In this document: positions 33,324-45,535 of the stretch, in pieces
Layout of the letters: each line of letters begins with the position of its first letter
How positions within the stretch are numbered: the stretch's first letter is position 1
Assembly: GCF_030035675.1 (NCBI RefSeq)
Contig: NC_084489.1
Location: forward strand, 14,928,001 to 14,992,000
From: Rhineura floridana
Taxonomy: Eukaryota; Chordata; Lepidosauria; Squamata; Rhineuridae
Direction: 5' to 3'
Length of the DNA stretch: 64,000 bases
The notes under the pieces: model-generated
The model's database searches: none
What the model was told of the DNA's origin: nothing
Seen by the model: the letters and a program-made list of their open reading frames with translations, nothing else
Program-made: the position numbers and the translations under genes

Positions 33324-34864
33324 AAAACCCAAAATTCTAGAGCAACGTAACTGAGCTTTAGTTGTTCAGCCATATTGCGAAGTGTGCTTTAATTTCCCTC
33401 GAAGCTGCTATTTATTTCAGTCCTGTTTTTAAGATGGATGAAGTGAAGCAACTATCCATCTCTCTCACACACTCTTTTTTGTTGCCGTGGTTATTGTCAA
33501 TTGCCAGCTGAAGGACAGGTATTCTCAAGGGGTGCGTGATAGGCTCTGCCACAGTAACATATGTTCAATGAGGAACAAAAATGTGTTATGTGTTACAAGA
33601 TGGGAGAATAGTTGACAGTAAAACAAAGAACACTGAGTTATGCTAGAAGGAACAGGAAATAATGAAAGCAAACATTCCAGCATCAGTACCTGAAGGAAAA
33701 TTGACACTTACGAAGAGAATGTTAAGAACTAACTTGAAAAGGTTAGCGTTAACAAATACTCTGCTCAGTTGCAAGATCTCAGGGTGGCTTCCAAGGAGAA
33801 AAGGTTCAAAGCATTTAAATAATATGACATTTCAAAACCATAAACCAGGGTGGGAGTAACTGTGGCCCTCCAGATACTGGGGGTGCTATTATATCTGGCC
33901 CTATATTTGGAGGCTCGTGGCCTCAGTGATTCAAAACATCTTTCACCAGCTACAACTGGTGCACCAATTACAGCCTCTCCTGGGCAGAGACAGTCTGGCC
34001 AGTTAGTCATGCTCATTGGATCATTGTAATGCATTGCAAATTTTAGGGCTGTGCATTGGATTTGGCCAAGGCCTGAGCCAAATCACACCCATTAGGATGT
34101 GTTAGCGCCTTGGCCAAGGCAGGGTGGGACAGCCTACAAGATGGATCAGATGGCCCAGAGTGAACAGAGGCTGTCAGAGGGCAGGACATCAGGCAGTAAG
34201 AAAGAGGAAGGTATTAGGCAGGAAGGCCCAATGCTGCAGCTCTCCTTCCTGCCTGAGCACCACCCCACAGGATGGCTGCTTCTGCTGAACAGCTGATGAG
34301 CAAAAGTAGCAATCCTGCAGGGTGTAGGTGCTACACAAGTGGCTTTCCTGAATGAAAGACACTTGCAAAGCACCACTGCATGGGATGAATGCCTCTGCTA
34401 AACAGTTGTTTAGTGGAGGCATCGATCCTGTGGAGTGCAAGACCCCACAGAATTGATCCCCACTCTTGGTTGGGAGGGGGAGGAAAGAGACACAATGTCT
34501 CCTTTCCCCTTCCCCTTCCCCACCATTTTTAACCCTAATTAAACATTCACCCCATCACTAGGACTGGCTACAAGACAAGGGAGGGTGGCCTCCCAGGTCG
34601 ATCATTGTGGATTGGTCTGGTGCACCTCCCTCATTGGAGCCATGGGGTGGAGTTGGCAAGCTGTGCACAGCCATAGTACACATGGCTGGCCATGTAAACA
34701 TTTGGAAAGGGTAGATGGTACAAAATATGACAGCTACTAGGTGGGACCAGGCATAAAAAACAACTGCATTGATTCCCAGACGATTTTCAATTCAGAGTGC
34801 TGCTTTTTACTTTAAAAGGTTGGGAGCAGGACACCTTAAGGATTGCCTTCTCCAACTGAGATGG
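33324..34864. other. No gene recognised; small F1 piece at 33846-33880
   Basis: CAGGGTGGGAGTAACTGTGG CCCTCCAGATACTGG (33846-33880) is an F1 arm without its partner. The rest is non-coding, including an inverted pair of GCCTTGGCCAAGGC-like motifs near 34060-34120. Confidence 0.45.
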
Positions 34865-35275
34865 GGGGAAGGAATATCTGCATTTCTGAGAGAACCAACA
34901 TGAATCAACCTAATTCACACTTTCCAGACTAATATGTGAACGAGACATAATTTCATACTTTTCCAAATTTTGTAATACAGTTCTCAGCTCAAAGCACTAA
35001 GATGTGTTAGAGATTGTATTTTAGGATAGAATATGTTTAGAAAATTATTAATTTCTTTAATTCAGAGAGTTGTACTCCACAAAGTGGTTTACAGTATTTT
35101 GAAATCTACTTCGCAACACCACTTAAAACACACAGACAGCACTGAAAAATATACGTTGAGATAAGATACATATTTAAATATGTATTTTGTGATAAATATT
35201 TAAATATTAATTTTTGTACAGTTTTTTAAAATAAAAAACAAATTGATGCAGAATCCACAGATTAATGCTTAAACT
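34865..35275 (+). repeat. AT-rich repeat R1, degenerate
   Basis: ATTCACACTTTCCAGACTAA, CAAATTTTGTAATACAGTTC TCAGCTC and AAACAAATTGATGCAGAATC keep the R1 order with large internal substitutions. Confidence 0.45.
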
Positions 35276-36894
35276 AGACAGAACGAACATGGGTGAAATT
35301 GACATGAATCAGAAATAGAAGAATCCATTTGTCCATATTCATGACAAACCTGGCCAGTTGCTCAGTTCTGTGAAGAAAGAAATTGGGAACAAAAAAACTC
35401 TTGCAGATTGCCTTGAATAATATAAACAAACACTTTATAAAAAACTGAAAAACAAAATAAAAGCACTGTGCAGATGGAAGTACCAAAATCTGAGACAACT
35501 AGAAAAAGAAAAATATGTGATGGGACTGGTAAAGAACTAAAACACAAACAATATGCATGGTAACAAAGTGATAAACCTGATTTGTACAATGCCAATTAAC
35601 GAAGCTTAAACAATAACAGCAGATTAAAACATATGACCAAACATGTATCGACACAAGATCTTCTTCAGTGGTCAAACAATATAGACTGGACAAGAATGTA
35701 ATCCAACAGGCACTTGGGGGGGGGGGAAGAGCTGATCATTATTGAGATCATAGTGTGTAGGAAGGGGAAATGTAACTCATTCTTCCCTTGCAGTGATCCT
35801 GTGAAAAAGCGCTCCTTTGAAGCCGCTATTTGCATTGGGAGGAAATCCCTCAAAGACACTATTTTTAAGGAAGTGTTAAGTATAAATATTTTAAATAAAT
35901 ATAAACACATTATATATACTGACCACGTTCTCCAGGTGGGTATCCTAATGTAGTTAAAATCGTACCATCTGTGCAAAAAAGGGAGGTGTCAGAAAGCTTA
36001 AGGAAATCTCAAGGCTTGCATGAAAATATTTAGACAAAAATCCAAAGTGGGGGAGGGACAAACCCAAAATAGACCAGTGGGAACCAAACATGTTAAGTGG
36101 ACATGGAATGCGCACTGGCTATAAGGGTGGGGAAAGGGGTAGAAGAACCAGTGTGTGTGGAATGGGGGGGGTTCCTCAGTGGCTGCTCCCAGATCTTATT
36201 TTCTTACATTGATATCCCACCTTCCTTCTGACATGGAACTCAAGGTGCGGCACACATGGTACCCTGGTAGTTCCTCATTCAGGCACTGACCAGACCCAAA
36301 CCGGCTTAGCTTCAGCAAAGTGGTAGCCTCAGGTACTTTCACACTAGATCATAGGACAGATACTCAGAGAGACCTATCCAGACTGTCTCTATTGGGCTTC
36401 TGCCAGATAACAGATCTTTTTCTTCTTCTTTAGCATTTTGACTCACTACGTTGATCTTTCTCCTGTCCCAAGTCATGATTTTATTGCTGTATTGTTCTTA
36501 GGTTGTTGTTTTTAAAGTGGGCTGTTGTTTTAAATTATTTTCATATTATATTTATATTATTTGTGATTACTTTTTACAATTATTTGTCTTTGATTACTTT
36601 TTTACGCTATTGTATTGATCATTCTAATGGTTCCTGTTTGAAGATATATACTTTTTGGAAACAAATAAATAGGGCCCATCAAACAGAACAAGATGCGTAT
36701 CAGCTACCAAGACGCCGTTGCATGTGTAGGGCCATTCTCTGATAGATATAATTGTAAAATAATATTTGTCAAATGTTGAAGTCAAAGATGAAATATTGAC
36801 ATCAATTATAGTTGAGTTTCAAACGCTGACACACAGAATGTTTTGTGTGTGAATAATGTGGAAGTGTTCAACATTCCGAGGGGCATTTTTTTAA
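35276..36894. other. No gene recognised
   Basis: Non-coding, AT-rich, with a G11 run near 35716. A degraded minus-strand LINE tail may lie at about 36190-36300 (GATATCCCACCTTCCTTCTG). Confidence 0.4.
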
Positions 36895-36977
36895 AAAGTG
36901 GGACAGCAAAGTGGGCTCCTACTGGGAGGAAGAGCTGGATATAAATTTAATAAATAAAATAATAAATAAATAAAATT
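36895..36977 (+). repeat. LINE 3' tail
   Basis: AGTGGGCTCCTACTGGGAGG AAGAGCTGGATATAAATTTAATAAATAAAATAAT is the same tail as at 39110 (GGCTCCTGCTGGGAGGAAGGGCGGGATAC). Confidence 0.65.
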
Positions 36978-37380
36978 GCATTCAGTTCTACAGCAAAACA
37001 GATCTCTTCACTGAGTATCGTGAAACTGATGAGAGTTTTTTGTGCAACAAGGCTGCGTTGTTAACAGGTAAATACAGTGCCTGAAAGCCTTCTAACCTAC
37101 TTGATTATGAACCACCAGACACATAACATCTGGGTAGATATTTAACTTGTTAAATTAAACATCCACCTGGCCTCTTAATTATCAACAGTAATTGACAACT
37201 TCATCATCTCAGAGCACTATTCTGTCCATGCCGCACTGGTAGACGTAATTAGGCAATAATTAATGGCTGTTTAAGTGCATTATTTGTGTGCTCATGTTAG
37301 AAAATAAGGCTGGTTTAATCAGACATCAAGGCTTGTCCTGAACAATTAAGATGTAAGCCTGATGTGTCACATTTAAAGTC
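36978..37380. other. Repeat-free AT-rich stretch, possible conserved regulatory element
   Basis: Contains dense TAATTA/TTAATTAT homeodomain-like cores (CTCTTAATTATCAACAGTAA TTGAC; GTAATTAGGCAATAATTAATGG) without any repeat signature. Only its base composition and lack of repeats suggest function. Confidence 0.3.
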
Positions 37381-37485
37381 TTAAGATTGCAATCCCATAC
37401 AAACTTATCTGGGAGTATATGCAAGTCCCATCAATCTTCGTGAGCCTTACCTCTAAGTAGACATGCATATGATTGCACTGTAAGT
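37381..37485. repeat. Short palindromic repeat, family P (degenerate)
   Basis: TTAAGATTGCAATCCCATAC start, AAGTAGACATGCATATGATT GCACTGTAA end, and a central GTCCCATCAATCTTCGTGAG derived from the palindromic core. Confidence 0.65.
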
Positions 37486-37757
37486 TATTGCCTCATCCCT
37501 TGATGTCATTCTTGCTGGAGTAAGAGAAGGCACTTTCCAAAAGTAAAAGACTGATCCACCCTGGAGATCCCTGTATGCAGCTGTCCCATGTAGTGAGCTG
37601 CCATAACTGGAGACTGAAGCATCTTCCTCAGCAGTGAGGTATTCTCAGGCTTTCTATTGACCCCGCCCAACCAGACAGTCCATTGGGCCCTGCTGGACAG
37701 GAAGGGTTATAAAAAACGTCCAGATTATGCTAGGACTTGGCTGGAGCAACAATAGAC

Positions 37758-38078
37758 CACGTTCACACCATCCATTTATTCCACTATTATTCCACTTTAA
37801 ACAGTCATGGCTTCTCCTGTGCAGTGTAGTTTGTGAAGGGTGCTGAGAGTTACTAGGAGACCCCTATTCCCCTCACAGAGCTACAGTTCTTGGAGTTCTC
37901 TGGGAAGAGGTACTGACTGTTAAACCACTCTGAAAATTGTAGCTCTGTGAGGAGAATACGAAACTCCTAACAACTCTCAGCACCTCTCACAAGCTACACT
38001 TCCCAGGATTCTTTGGGGGAAGCCATGACTGTTAGAAGTGGAATAATAGTGGGATAAAGGGATGGCATGAATGTGGCC
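37758..38078. repeat. Fold-back element F2 (about 320 bp)
   Basis: GTTCACACCATCCATTTATT CCACTATTATTCC at the left pairs with GGAATAATAGTGGGATAAAG GGATGGCATGAATGTGG at the right. Internal TTTGTGAAGGGTGCTGAGAG pairs with CTCTCAGCACCTCTCAC. Same layout as 6596-6917. Confidence 0.8.
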
Positions 38079-38884
38079 ATAGTCTTCTTGCCTCTGGTGT
38101 CTTTGACTCTTGCACAACTCATCCCTCCCCTCTGACAGCTGCCTATGACTTCGTCCTGACAACAGTCTACAAGAACTCAAAGCAGCTTCTGCTTGAGTCC
38201 AAGATTCACCTTCCCTTTGTCTTCACAGTTCTATGTTGCCTTTCATTTCATCCCAAACTTATGTATTTAATTAATAGATGTATAACCTTATTTTCTATGG
38301 GCATCATACCCAAAGCAGCTAACAAGGAAATAGAAAACTCTTCATAAAAAACCAAAACATCACATTTTCCACTAAAGACAAAATATTTAAAGGTTACAAA
38401 ATATTCATGTCTGGGGGACTGTTTAATCTAGAAATCCCCAGCTTTAAGATCAAGTTAATACTTCGTAGATCACTGAATGAGTGCAGGCAGTGTCTAATGG
38501 CACCTTGAATAAGGTTTATAGATCAGCCACCACACATCAGTTCAGTGGGAACAGCTAATACAGTTCTAGCTATTGAACATATTTGGAAAAGGGACATAGT
38601 GCAGCCCTCCTTTAGCTGTAGAACTTCAGACCGCAGTGGTCCCTCATGCAAACATATCTCCCTGCATATATAAAATGAACTTATCATGGAGGTTCTAGAC
38701 ATGCTCACCTTTCACATGCAAGGACTTTTTTGTACGTAAGGGAGAATTTAGTCATGTACAGCATTCTGAAGAGGTGCAGTCCACATAAACCCTCTTCAGA
38801 AATTCTGCTCACACATTCAGTGTGTGAGCAAAGCCATGCTGACTCAACCTATGAGCAAGACCTCCCCCAACAGTGAATATTAGG
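38079..38884. other. No gene recognised
   Basis: Non-coding. AT-rich sequence at about 38265-38400 may be the minus-strand end of an old LINE (CTAACAAGGAAATAGAAAAC), not certain. Confidence 0.4.
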
Positions 38885-39186
38885 CAGGCGCCATTTCTGG
38901 TATCTTTTTGGCGCCTTTTGAAGGCTTTCCTTTTTCAACAAGCCTTTTAAGTTGAGACCTAGCCCAGTCTGCGTCACAATTGCTTAATATGTTTTTTGAT
39001 AATGTTTTTAAACCCTTAAAAAAAAAACAAGTTTTAAAAATGTTTTTAACTCTTTGTCTTGATGTATTTTAAGATTTGTTTTTATGCTGTTTTAAAGTGT
39101 TTTTAGTGCCTTGTTTGCCGCCCTGGGCTCCTGCTGGGAGGAAGGGCGGGATACAAATTAAATAATCAATAATAATAATAATAACA
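38885..39186 (+). repeat. CR1-type LINE 3' end
   Basis: TTTTGAAGGCTTTCCTTTTT CAACAAGCCTTTTAAG...GTGCCTTGTTTGCCGCCCTG GGCTCCTGCTGGGAGGAAGG GCGGGATACAAATTAAATAA, with an (AAT)n tail. Confidence 0.75.
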
Positions 39187-39520
39187 GTGTGCATACAATG
39201 CAGACAGCAAGGGGCCCCACTGTTCCCATACTCATTGACTGAATGCATGGGCATCATTTCTGAAGAGGGCTATAGACTGGCTCTCAGCTACAAATTTTTG
39301 AGTGCTAAATCTTTGAGAGGCAATATCAAGAGAAGTTCATGCATGCAAATCAACCATAAGCTGCTCAACTGTTCTTTCTTGTCAAGCCCGCTTTTTTCAG
39401 CTGTCCAACAGCAATCACCCAACTCCTGGCACTCTTTCCCTCTTTAGATCAATGTCTTACTTTTACAACTGATAAAGAGAAACTTTAATTATGCAAATCA
39501 AGTGCAAGACTTGACACTAT
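39187..39520. other. No gene recognised
   Basis: Short non-coding gap between the CR1 end and a family P repeat. Confidence 0.4.
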
Positions 39521-39613
39521 CTTACAGTGCAATCCTATGCATGCTTAATTAGAAGTAACCCCCACTGTGTTCAGTGGGACTTATTCCCAGGCCAGTGTGC
39601 ATAGAATTGAGAT
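39521..39613. repeat. Short palindromic repeat, family P
   Basis: TTACAGTGCAATCCTATGCA TGCTTAATTAGAAGTAACCCCCACTGTGTTCAGTGGGACTTATTC; outer right end GTGCATAGAATTGAGATTTTAG. Confidence 0.75.
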
Positions 39614-41384
39614 TTTAGTCCATTAAAACACAATACAAAATTCCTTTTGCATTCTTCATAGAGTCACCTAGCTACCTGCACCTTTCAAATGAGTTCTGTT
39701 TAATATATAAAAAGTAATCTCAGTTTATACTGGGATCTCAATGGTTAAAGAAATGAAGGCAAAACCAAGAACAGATGTGAGCTTTTAAGTTCTCTTGTGT
39801 GCCTCAGAATAATGCACAGCTTTTGAATAACAAGTACTGCAAAGCAATGTCTGGAGAAAGTAGTGAGCCTGCTAGGCAGAAAGAGGAGGGCAGATGTATT
39901 GGGTATACCGATGGGTTCAAAAGGTCAAATCCTAACAATAATCAACATTATGATGAGTAGTTTCACTGTAATCAATTGCTTATTTCATGACTGGATACAT
40001 ATTTCAGAACACAATTTCAAAACACTAGACAATGAACAACCTCTGTTATTCCAGTGGCCCAGGGAGCAACCAAAACAATCTCTAGAAGGTGAAGTCTCAG
40101 TAGATAAGGACAGTACTCTGAAGGTTCAACAGATACAGTATAAAATACAATGGTTTGAGGTATGTAGGATGTGGGTGGCAGAGCCCTGCAAGTATTTGTA
40201 CCAATCACAAGTCTGAAGAGGCAGGACATGCAAGGTTCTACAGTAGAAGCACACTGTCACCTGATGGATTCTGCCTTAGCGAACCAGTTTATTCCATCAG
40301 CGGCATCAAGTAGAAATCTTTCCCTGGATTCTATCGCTTAGAACTTGAGGGGAGAAGGGGATGTTACCTATCTGAATATCTTCCCTGTCCAAAGAAAAAT
40401 AGCAGGGGAAGGCAAAGTGTTTTTCAACACTGCTAAAAATGTTTCTGAAAAATTAAATTGTTCAATTCAGCCTTATTTGGGAGGTGTCATTCTTTGTTCA
40501 AGGATAATGTGTCCTGTGTGGATCTATCAAATCTCATTCTTTGACAAGGGAACAGTGTTACTGAGTATAATAAATAAAAACTTTTTCACAATAACTGGAA
40601 AGGTATTAACTGACTTTAATGCTTCTGTTCATTAGTTTGGCTGCCACTTTATTTCAAGTTTTTTTCCTCTTCAGAAAAATCCTTCTTCTGTAATGAAGCC
40701 TCCGTGGCCTCCACTTTTCATACGAAACCATTATTTCCCAAAATAAAGCCTCTCTGATTAAGGACATTTGCTTTCAGTCTGAAAGGGGGGCATGTACATG
40801 TTATTTGTGTCTTCCTTGCTGCAGCAATAAGAAAAATGACCTTCCATCAAGACAATTGCAGTGTGATTCTGACCAGGTATAACTGAAATAAGTCTGTCAA
40901 TAGAGCGTTTGGGATATTGACATGCTTCACATACACTAGACAAAGTGCTTACCACAGATCACCGTTCCCAGGCTGCTATTGCTGATGGCAAGGACAACCA
41001 CAATTATTTTAGAAATAGTAGTTGCAGAGGTTTAGATCGGGACTATGGCACACAGGAAGATGGACTGACACTTTCCTGCACCATTTCCCCACCAAAGATG
41101 CTATTTGTCTTCTGAAGGTGTCATTTGCCGGAGTGGAAGCAAATAGTGGCTTGGAGACAATATTTTCAGCAGGAGAAAAGCACAGGAGGAAAAGTTCACC
41201 CCTTCCCTGCAAGCCATGATCTTGATCTGGATTGCTCCTCCCCCCAAGTTGCTATTTACAAACAAACCTGGGAGAGATGATCACACGGTAAATATACTGT
41301 CTGCTCCTGGTTTGGGAGTCACAAGGCTTCCTGTGGGCTAGCCCTGCCTCCCATTTTCAGTGTGCATGCCAGCCCTGCATGAGA
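39614..41384. other. No gene recognised
   Basis: Non-coding DNA of 1.8 kb. The frame at 39863-40216 has no recognisable domain. I see no repeat of the window here. Confidence 0.4.
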
Positions 41385-41490
41385 AGGGACTATACTGGTA
41401 TGGCTTTTGTAATTGATTTTCTACTTGTAAAAAGCCACCTTGGCAATTAAGCAATATGAAAATGGATAAATAATCATAGTAATGGGTGCA
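41385..41490 (+). repeat. Old LINE 3' tail
   Basis: CTTGTAAAAAGCCACCTTGG CAATTAAGCAATATGAAAATGGATAAATAATCATAGTAATGG has the layout of an old CR1/L2-type 3' end (AAGCCACCTTG...AAATGGATAAATAA). Confidence 0.45.
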
Positions 41491-42029
41491 CTGACATATA
41501 CATGCAAAGCTTTTCCATAGGGGGAATCCTGATTGGCACATCCTCCTCATATAGAGGACCTTTACAAGTGTACAGACATATGTTATATAGGATGTGTGCT
41601 TGTGAGGCGTGGCTGCTGGGTGCATTCTCCACTCCCTCCTCAGTGTGCGAGGGATCTTTATCTGATCTCCAGCTTTTCATTGTCCCCATAAGGCAGAAAG
41701 GATGGGATGGGATGCGAGCTGTGGTAAAAAGCCTAGCCCCTTCCCAGTGAGTTCAAGGCCAAGGAAAGTTTTGAATGAATGTTTTCTCTGTCACTGCACT
41801 ATACCAGTTAGGATTGGTAGCAAAATTTCACCTAAAGTGAAATTCAGCATGAATTCAGGAGTTCACCTTCAGCTAAAGCATCTATGGAATTCTGGTGAAA
41901 AGCAAAAACAAGTTTCTTAGGGTATACTATACTAGATGGTGTCATAGGGTGATGTCCTGGGAGGTTTTCCTCAGCTATACGATCAGCTGTTAGCATTTGT
42001 TAGAATGTACAGCCACCAAGGCTTTTTTT
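41491..42029. other. No gene recognised
   Basis: Non-coding; GGGATGGGATGGGATGC micro-repeat near 41698-41715. Confidence 0.4.
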
Positions 42030-43420
42030 TAAAACATCTGGATCACTAAGGAACTGCAAAGTGCTTCAGGGGTCCCCACTTTGACTTGTGCTGCCTTGCA
42101 CAGATTTATGTCACTTCCAACAAGCCCAAAATCTCTCTGAGGATCCCACCTCAACTCCAGATTCATACAAATCTGACCCAAACCCCTAACATACAGACTC
42201 CTGGACCTAGATGGACATTCCATCCCTGCTAGATTTAATAAGCCATAAAGGGCAAGGGTTGAGCAGACAAGTGCCTTGTCCACATCCTCAGGCTCCAATA
42301 ACTGAAAGTCATCCAACATAATTGGACCAGACAGTGCTCTGGACACCTCCACTAATGACACTGAATTAATTGTGGTCTAAGTCGTGATGGATATGGATGA
42401 CTTTATCCTCAGTGTCTTGCAAATGCATCCCAGCATCCTGCCAAGGATTCTAATACATCTCTGACAGGGCCAGATTTCAAAAGGCCCCAAACTGCTAAGG
42501 AAAGCTCAGTTGAATGAAGATGCTTTGGTGGAAGAGAAAAATAATTTCTTCACCTGTCACCACCACAGGGTAGGCCTGATAATGGGCTCGTACTTGTGTT
42601 AAATCAGACTCACCCTGAGTTTTTTACCACCTGTACTCCACCTGCACACTTCTCACTTGCTTCATTGCCCTCAGCTTAGGTGTACACCAAGCTACACACA
42701 CTCTTTGGGTCAATTGTGGCAATTGTTTAAATCATCTCTCTATTACAGGGGGTTAATAAGGGTTCACTAGAAGTATCCACCTTATCACTGGAAAATCCCT
42801 CAAAGATCCCTCAGAATCCATCACTCTCTGGGCTAGTCCATTTCAATAGCCCCCCACCCCTGCAGAGGTGGGCCGCTGATAGCCTAAAGTTTAACAGCAA
42901 GTGATCCAACCATGACAAGGGGATAGATGTCAAATTCTCCACTCAGATGACTATCCTGCCATCCAGCTGGGAAAACCAGTGTGTCCCTTCTCATGTGCGA
43001 GACTCATGACATGTTGGGACAGTTCCAAGATTGTCATGATGACCTTGAAATCCTGAGGGCTAGCATGAAATGGGGCTTATGTGCATACAGGTCTCAGTAC
43101 CAACCGCTTTTCCATGACAGCAGGAACTCTGTTTGGTCAGGGATTCTGTTCAGTTGGAGGAGCCCAACACACCTGCAGATGTATCCACACAGGCTTCCTT
43201 TCAAACTAACACCAAATGTGTGGCAGTGAGGGGGCATGACCAAATGAGTGTCAGCTTCAGGAAAGAGGCACAACTAGTGGATACAATCCCACCCATCCCT
43301 TATGTGTTCATAGAAGATGTGAGAGTCCTTCCATCTATTTCCATTCCTGTAGTTAAACCCTACAGTTCTTGGGAAGGTTCTACAATGACAGCAAAGCAAT
43401 AGGCTCTCCATGGGTTTAGT
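42030..43420 (-). other. Unresolved, possibly decayed coding-derived repeat
   Basis: The minus strand keeps a 110-codon frame (42029-42361) with ordinary protein-like composition (SLVEVSRALSGPIMLDDFQL, ALVCSTLALYGLLNLAGM). The following 1 kb has similar higher-complexity composition but broken frames on both strands. No splice sites or named domain are seen. It could be an old LINE or retrocopy body. Not identified. Confidence 0.3.
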
Positions 43421-43674
43421 ATGAACTGCCCTTTCAGTCAAATTTCCTACACTGTGTTTTATTTTAGCTTTACAAAAAAAAAATCAAGTGAAAAGAGAAG
43501 AACTTTATTCCAGCCTCCCCACGACTCAGCCCTGGATCATGTGAAGTAAAGTAGGTAAAATATCTCTGAACATATGGAAAGTTCTTTTGCCTCACCCACA
43601 GAATTACAATTAGCCCCTCTTCCCAGATTAGGGGTTCTGGTTCAGAGAGTGAGTCTTCCATAATGGCCTATGCT

Positions 43675-43812
43675 CAGCCTTTCCCAACCAGTGTGCCTCC
43701 AGATGTTGTTGGACCACAACTCCCATCTTTCCTGACCATTGGCAATGCTGGCTGAGGCTGATGGGAGTTGTGGTCCAACAACATCTGGAGGCACACTGGT
43801 TGGGAACGGCTG
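43675..43812. repeat. Fold-back F1, best preserved copy
   Basis: CAGCCTTTCCCAACCAGTGT GCCTCCAGATGTTGTTGGACCACAACTCCCATC is followed about 30 bp later by its near-perfect reverse complement ending GGTTGGGAACGGCTG. Arms of about 52 bp. CAG/CTG ends but no matching flanking octamer. Confidence 0.85.
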
Positions 43813-43835
43813 CTGTAGAAGCTCTCATTTTAGGA

Positions 43836-43905
43836 GTGTATTTATTAATTAAATTTATATCTCACCCTTCCTTCTAGGAGGAAGGAATTCAGCATAATAT
43901 TCCGA
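43836..43905 (-). repeat. LINE 3' tail, minus strand
   Basis: GTGTATTTATTAATTAAATT TATATCTCACCCTTCCTTCTAGGAGGAAGG is the reverse complement of the CCTCCTAGAAGGAAGGGTGAGATATAAATT tail. Confidence 0.65.
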
Positions 43906-45418
43906 ATAAGCATAACCCATTCACATACCACAAACTCTCATTTGTATACTGAGTGACTCAATTAAAAAGTAAGAAAGTACTGTGAAAAATATGTTGACCA
44001 AATGTGCAATCCCCTGAAAAGAACAATGTTCTAGCTAGTCAGAATCAGAATAATTGAGGGTTAGGCAAAGTTCAACAACATCCAACTTATAATAATTTTG
44101 CAGGCATTTATTATTATTCAAAAGTTTCTCTTTTTTTAAAAACCTGAAATTTCCAAACAGTGCAAGTGTATTAGAATACAGGTGAACACGCAGTCAGTAA
44201 ATACAGGTGACAATGATAATAACAAGACAAAGTGTCCTTCCGCCCAAATAAATTCATCAAAAGTTAACAATTTTACAACTGGAGTGAAATGTTAAGCGAG
44301 TGAGTGAAAACAGTACAGATGGCTTGCTTAATATTCAAACATGTGCCCCTAAGGCTTTGACACTTTTCATGTCATATCCAGCAATGAAACCTACATATGG
44401 AGTCCTCCCTGTTATGTGCAGTGCCACTGATTTCTGGCCATAAATGAAGGTACAAAATCAATCTGTAAATCCTTCACATCCTTTTTGCAGTTCATTATAA
44501 AGCAATTTTTATGGCTTCCAACAATTATTGCTTACCTCGCCATTCTGGATCCAACATCCCCTGTGATGAGTTTTATTTCTTAAATATCAGTACCTTCCCA
44601 AGTTGTACTGAATATTCATAGTTACCATTTAGTAAAACTAAGGTACTAATAAAAAAACAATTAATATCAGAAATAGTACATGGTATAGTTCTTCCCAGGA
44701 TGTAGCTCTTCAATTCAAACTGCATGTAGGGACTGCAGTTTAGAATGCTCATTCCAATAAAAATCTCCCATGGTTCTTGCTGACATGCTAGTTTCCCATG
44801 TGCAGGGAACTGTTTGTGAACATGGAGAATTCAAACATATGGTCCCCACTCAAGAGACTGAAGTAATATAATCCAGGAATACCATTTTATATTTCCTGAA
44901 CATTGGAATTAGCTTTACAAGTCACACTTTGAAAACAAAGACCTAATCCAAATTTCATTAAGGCCACTTTGAGTGATTCAGTGAAAAATATAACAAAAAG
45001 ATACCATTCAAGGTATTAAAATGGAATTAGAATAGTGGTGGCACGCCAGTTCTTAGATTATATAGATTGAACCAGCAAAAGCAGACTTCTCCCAACTGGT
45101 AAGTCTAGCCGCTTTTCTATTGATTCTTCAGAGATCTTTTTTTTAAAGAGCACTTCTATGAAAAATCTTTGTAGACAAGTAGTTCAATATGAGAATAAAC
45201 ACATCATTTATCTTCTTTGCTGTATTCTGAAATTGTGCTACAAGGATGGAAATGCTATACAGATGTCATACATAACCAACATTTTTATCTGCATCACAGC
45301 ATAAACAGATTGAATAAAACAATGGAGAGCTCCTTCAAGTACTGATTAAGAAGTGCATAAATTCTAGGAAAACCCAATGTCCACTGATTTCTTTTTCCTA
45401 CAGCCCATTTGGAGACAA
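43906..45418. other. Repeat-poor AT-rich stretch, no gene
   Basis: 1.5 kb without any of the window's repeat families and without long frames. Unusually clean compared with the flanks. Confidence 0.4.
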
Positions 45419-45535
45419 TGGGCTATAGCCAGCTAAGTCTACACAGAGCAGACTAATTGAAATCAATGGCATTAAGTTACTCGGGTCCATTTTTAATGAG
45501 TCTGCCCTAAGTATGACTAACACTGGATATCACCC
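45419..45535. repeat. Short palindromic repeat, family P2
   Basis: GGGCTATAGCCAGCTAAGTC TACACAGAGCAGACTAATTGAAATCAATGG...GAGTCTGCCCTAAGTATGAC TAACACTGGATATCACCC. Mirrors 33205-33323. Confidence 0.7.

Noticed and set aside
43675-43812. 8-bp target duplication for the F1 fold-backs
   Set aside because: Flanking octamers were compared at 3621, 29123 and 43675 and do not match, so hAT membership of F1 is not claimed.
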